Shown in pieces: positions 62,301 to 64,000 of a stretch of DNA of 64,000 nt. The position numbers were made by a program, and so were the translations under genes. Source of the stretch: Acholoe squamosa. Taxonomy: Eukaryota > Annelida > Polychaeta > Phyllodocida > Polynoidae. Each line of letters starts with the position of its first letter. Position 1 is the stretch's first letter. The notes beneath the pieces were generated by a model. That model saw only the letters and a list, made by a program, of their open reading frames with translations. It made no database searches and had not been told where the DNA came from. The DNA is taken from positions 2,761,174-2,825,173 of the forward strand of contig OX439045.1 in the NCBI GenBank assembly GCA_949317995.1, read 5' to 3'.

Positions 62301-62804
62301 ACCTACAATATAATGATAACAGTTACAAATGATACCTACAATATAATGATAACAGTTACAAATGACACCTACAATATAATGATAACAGTTACAAATGATA
62401 CCTACAATATAATGATAACAGTTACAAATGACACCTACAATATAATGATAACAGTTACAAATGATACCTACAATATAATGATAACAGTTACAAATGACAC
62501 CTACAATATAATGATAACGGTTACAAATGATACCTACAATATAATGATAACAGTTACAAATGATACCCACAATATAATGATAACAGTTACAAATGATACC
62601 TACAATATAATGATAACAGTTACAAATGATACCTACAATATAATGATAACAGTTACAAATGATACCTACAATATAATGATAACAGTTACAAATGATACCT
62701 ACATGGTTGACCATCTTGAGCTCAGTTGCAGCGGCAATCCACTCCCGGGAGTGGAGAATGGACTCGAGCCACAGAGCCTTCCTGCCTGAACCAGACTTGC
62801 CAAC
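59165..62804 (-). CDS. M14 zinc carboxypeptidase, pancreatic carboxypeptidase A-like (3' seven exons)
   Basis: Secreted digestive-type exopeptidase that removes C-terminal residues. Exons in transcript order: 62804-62703, 61638-61528, 61285-61192, 60971-60865, 60742-60620, 59895-59805, 59346-59165; 269 codons plus stop with consistent phases. Residues by bovine CPA numbering: zinc ligands His69 and Glu72 in LHSREW, Asn144-Arg145 in DLNRNF, zinc ligand His196 in CIHAM, Tyr248 in ETIYPATG, and catalytic Glu270 in FALELRG are all present. Residue 255 is Ile, as in A-type enzymes, where B-type have Asp. The usual IHSYSQ after the third ligand is IHAMGK. Signal and activation peptides and the first part of the catalytic domain lie upstream, beyond 62804 and probably outside the window. 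Convergent with the golgin gene. Confidence 0.92.
59347..59804 (-). other. carboxypeptidase intron between the last two exons
   Basis: AT-rich, nothing recognised. Confidence 0.75.
59805..59895 (-). CDS. carboxypeptidase exon: Tyr248 region
   Basis: A 91-bp exon after TATCTAG, ending ATCT/GTAAGT in phase 1. MQVTNAAVNALESTFGGYG and GTICETI. The split codon with the next exon is the Tyr248 equivalent. Confidence 0.92.
60230..60410. mobile_element. long palindromic element in a carboxypeptidase intron
   Basis: Arms of about 47 bp, nearly perfect (60272-60318 against 60322-60369, one bulge and two mismatches near the loop), with weaker pairing outward to about 60230/60410. CATCGTATTCCCCTCTGTGG on one side is repeated inverted on the other. 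The centre is AGCCAT-TAT-ATGGCT. Confidence 0.85.
60620..60742 (-). CDS. carboxypeptidase exon with third zinc ligand
   Basis: A 123-bp, phase 0 exon after TTGTAG, ending CTG/GTAAAG. SQDLLAWLCIHAMGKMW then MFPYGHTYGHRGL. His in CIHA is the third zinc ligand. The Ser-Tyr that normally follows is Ala-Met here. Confidence 0.92.
60865..60971 (-). CDS. carboxypeptidase exon: GASSNPC
   Basis: A 107-bp exon after GTACAG. Its first two bases complete a Lys codon, giving FGKEGASSNPC, which matches the GASSSPC block of CPA including the disulphide cysteine. Ends in phase 0 at CGG/GTAACT. Confidence 0.93.
61192..61285 (-). CDS. carboxypeptidase exon with Asn144-Arg145
   Basis: A 94-bp exon after AATAG, ending in phase 1 at GGAA/GTGAGT. 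DRYWRKNRRV and SDLNRNFEAYFG. The Arg in LNRN is the residue that binds the substrate carboxylate. Confidence 0.93.
61528..61638 (-). CDS. carboxypeptidase exon: VGNPDGYVHSW
   Basis: A 111-bp, phase 0 exon after TTTTCAG, ending GTT/GTAAGT. It encodes LITRYGSDPEVTSLVDKYDF then YFLPVGNPDGYVHSWDV, the best conserved block of the family. Confidence 0.95.
61639..62041 (-). other. carboxypeptidase intron after the minisatellite (gene sense)
   Basis: AT-rich unique sequence between the array and the acceptor of the VGNPDGY exon. Confidence 0.75.
62042..62702 (-). repeat. 33-bp minisatellite starting at a carboxypeptidase splice donor
   Basis: About twenty units. In gene sense each starts GTAGGTATCATTTG (or GTAGGTGTCATTTG) and ends TATCATTATATT. 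The first GTAGGT is the donor after CAT at 62703. The array is open in the gene's frame (11 residues per unit), so use of a later donor would insert residues without a shift. Confidence 0.95.
62703..62804 (-). CDS. carboxypeptidase exon with HxxE zinc motif
   Basis: A 102-bp, phase 0 exon after CTACAG. It encodes VGKSGSGRKALWLESILHSR then EWIAAATELKMVNH. The end is set at CAT/GTAGGT because MVNH joined to LITRYGSDP reproduces the family alignment. GTAGGT is also the start of a 33-bp tandem repeat, so about 20 copies of the donor follow. Confidence 0.88.
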
Positions 62805-63342
62805 CTGTAGGTATAGAGGAACATGATTGTTTATAAGGAACCAACTTGATGGACTGAATACAGTTAGACAAATTTACCACATCTATATCAGATATAACTG
62901 GCTGGTAACCAAATTTGCCGGTCGTATGAGTGATGATTAACAAATTAACCAGGATTGCTGAGATCTGTTCAGAGGGATACATAGCTGTGCTTTAGTTTAT
63001 AGGGCCCAAAAAGAAGAAATCATTTGTTTCAGGTAACATGATGAAAAAAAAAATAGGTAGTGTCGGTCGGAAATCTTTTTTTATTTTTAAATGTTTTTTT
63101 TTTACTGCCACAAAGATACACAACGAGTCGTGATGGCTCAGGGATGAGTCGCCGTGACTCATACACATATTATATCTTTTAATAAAATTGAAGAAAAATT
63201 CTAGGGTCGGCCCTGTTTTGCTAGGTGCATCGGGTTGCAAACAAACAATTGGCCTAGGCTTAAGATTGATATGGTGATGGGTGGAGTCAACTAGTTATAT
63301 GGGTTGACTCCATTATTGATTGGCAGAGGGCACCACTCCCTT
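62805..63342 (-). other. intron or upstream sequence of the carboxypeptidase
   Basis: No exon for the propeptide or signal peptide found. Contains a CGAGTCGTGATGGCTCAGGG and GATGAGTCGCCGTGACTCAT stretch with local inverted pairs (63124-63160). Confidence 0.5.
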
Positions 63343-63535
63343 ACCACAGGTCTAAAACACCTGACTGCACCACAGGTCTAAAACACCTGACTGCACCACA
63401 GGTCTAAAACACCTGACTGCACCACAGGTCTAAAACACCTGACTGCACCACAGGTCTAAAACACCTGACTGCACCACAGGTCTAAAACACCTGACTGCAC
63501 CACAGGTCTAAAACACCTGACTGCACCACAGGTGT
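63343..63535 (+). repeat. 26-bp minisatellite
   Basis: Seven units of ACCACAGGTCTAAAACACCT followed by GACTGC, then a partial unit (ACCACAGGTGTG). Upstream of the visible carboxypeptidase exons, in an intron or 5' flank. Confidence 0.93.
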
Positions 63536-63613
63536 GCATACCTGAGCAGGCAGGCAGAGCAGACTCTTGTTTCAGCATAAAATGATAGAAGGTAAATGTT
63601 AAAGGTAAACAAT

Positions 63614-63704
63614 GATTAGTTTGAGCCAACCGTTTCTTCACTCACGCTTCCTGCCCGGAGCGGGCAGGAAGCGCGAGTGAAGAAACAGTCGGCTCAAACT
63701 AATC
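63614..63704. mobile_element. palindromic element
   Basis: GATTAGTTTGAGCCAACCGT and CAGTCGGCTCAAACTAATC at the ends, GCTTCCTGCCCG-GAG-CGGGCAGGAAGC at the centre. About 44-bp arms with few mismatches. Confidence 0.85.
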
Positions 63705-63717
63705 AGAGTTCATCTTT

Positions 63718-63982
63718 ACATTTATGTCAAGGTGTTTGAGTGGAAAATCAATCGATATTTCATCAATAAGATTGAAATTAAACCCTTGTTCACCTGTCAT
63801 CATTGCAAAATGCTGACCGCCGCCATCTTGGATGTTTACGTTTCAAAAGGGCTGCGCATGCGCAATGGACCTACGACGTCATTGTGCGGATTTGGCGCTG
63901 GTTATTCAACGCAGGGGTGCAATACGCGGTCTCAGTGCTTTCTCTATGGAGCATCGATATTCACCTTGACATAAATATCCAG
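63718..63982. mobile_element. short inverted-repeat element with ATTTATGTCAAGGTG ends
   Basis: ATTTATGTCAAGGTGT at left and TCACCTTGACATAAAT at right, with a GC-rich middle. The ends resemble the outer part of the palindrome at 60230-60410 (CATTTATGTCATGG). Confidence 0.65.
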
Positions 63983-64000
63983 ATTTCCTGCAATGTTACT

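Noticed and set aside
61992..62789. Long open frames on both strands (240 and 246 residues) of repeated VGIICNCYHYI and ITVTNDTYNIM
   Set aside because: Product of the 33-bp minisatellite. Only the carboxypeptidase exon at its edge is real.
63456..63641. An upstream carboxypeptidase exon ending CTCAG/GTATGC before the 26-bp array
   Set aside because: The donor-like site is attractive given the other donor-anchored arrays, but no frame resembles the propeptide or catalytic domain.

Overview
This is animal nuclear DNA. It has short coding exons with GT-AG introns, many small inverted-repeat transposons and many minisatellites. It carries most of one long coiled-coil gene on the + strand, the 3' part of a second gene on the - strand, and a complete, apparently young Ty3/gypsy-class LTR retrotransposon inside an intron of the first gene. 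There are no prokaryotic features. The phylum cannot be proved from this window. An amphioxus-like invertebrate chordate is my best guess, partly because two minisatellites begin exactly at 5' splice sites, a habit I recall being reported for amphioxus genes.

Region 1 (808-50563, + strand) is a golgin-245/GOLGA4-type trans-Golgi tether. I place 25 exons whose phases all agree, giving about 2,645 residues. They read as a Ser/Pro-rich N-terminal part, a very long coiled coil, and a C-terminal GRIP domain (46109-47051) with the conserved tyrosine. The first coding exon (vertebrate golgin-245 starts with a short basic amphipathic segment) is not seen and is probably upstream of the window. A second possible 3' terminal exon lies at 54250.

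Region 2 (4648-14710, - strand, in the third visible intron) is a 10,063-bp LTR element. Its two 377-bp LTRs differ at one position that I can see. It has gag, then a textbook -1 frameshift signal (slippery heptamer, 5-nt spacer, hairpin), then pol with protease, RT, RNase H and integrase. Pol runs without a stop into about 1,350 extra residues: an Arg/Ser-rich stretch, a zinc-finger-like pair, and a highly charged helix.

Region 3 (50564-59160) is 3' UTR or intergenic sequence with MITEs. Region 4 (59165-62804, - strand) is the 3' seven exons (269 residues) of an M14 zinc carboxypeptidase of the pancreatic A type, convergent with the golgin gene. Its 5' exons lie beyond the window.

The introns hold at least five families of short inverted-repeat elements, a family of near-perfect palindromes built on GCATCATG, a tRNA-derived SINE head, and several minisatellites. 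Three of the minisatellites have a 33-bp unit, and two of those start on the GTAGGT of a splice donor. Exon boundaries, motifs and repeat units were read by eye. Family names rest on recognised motifs, not on a search.
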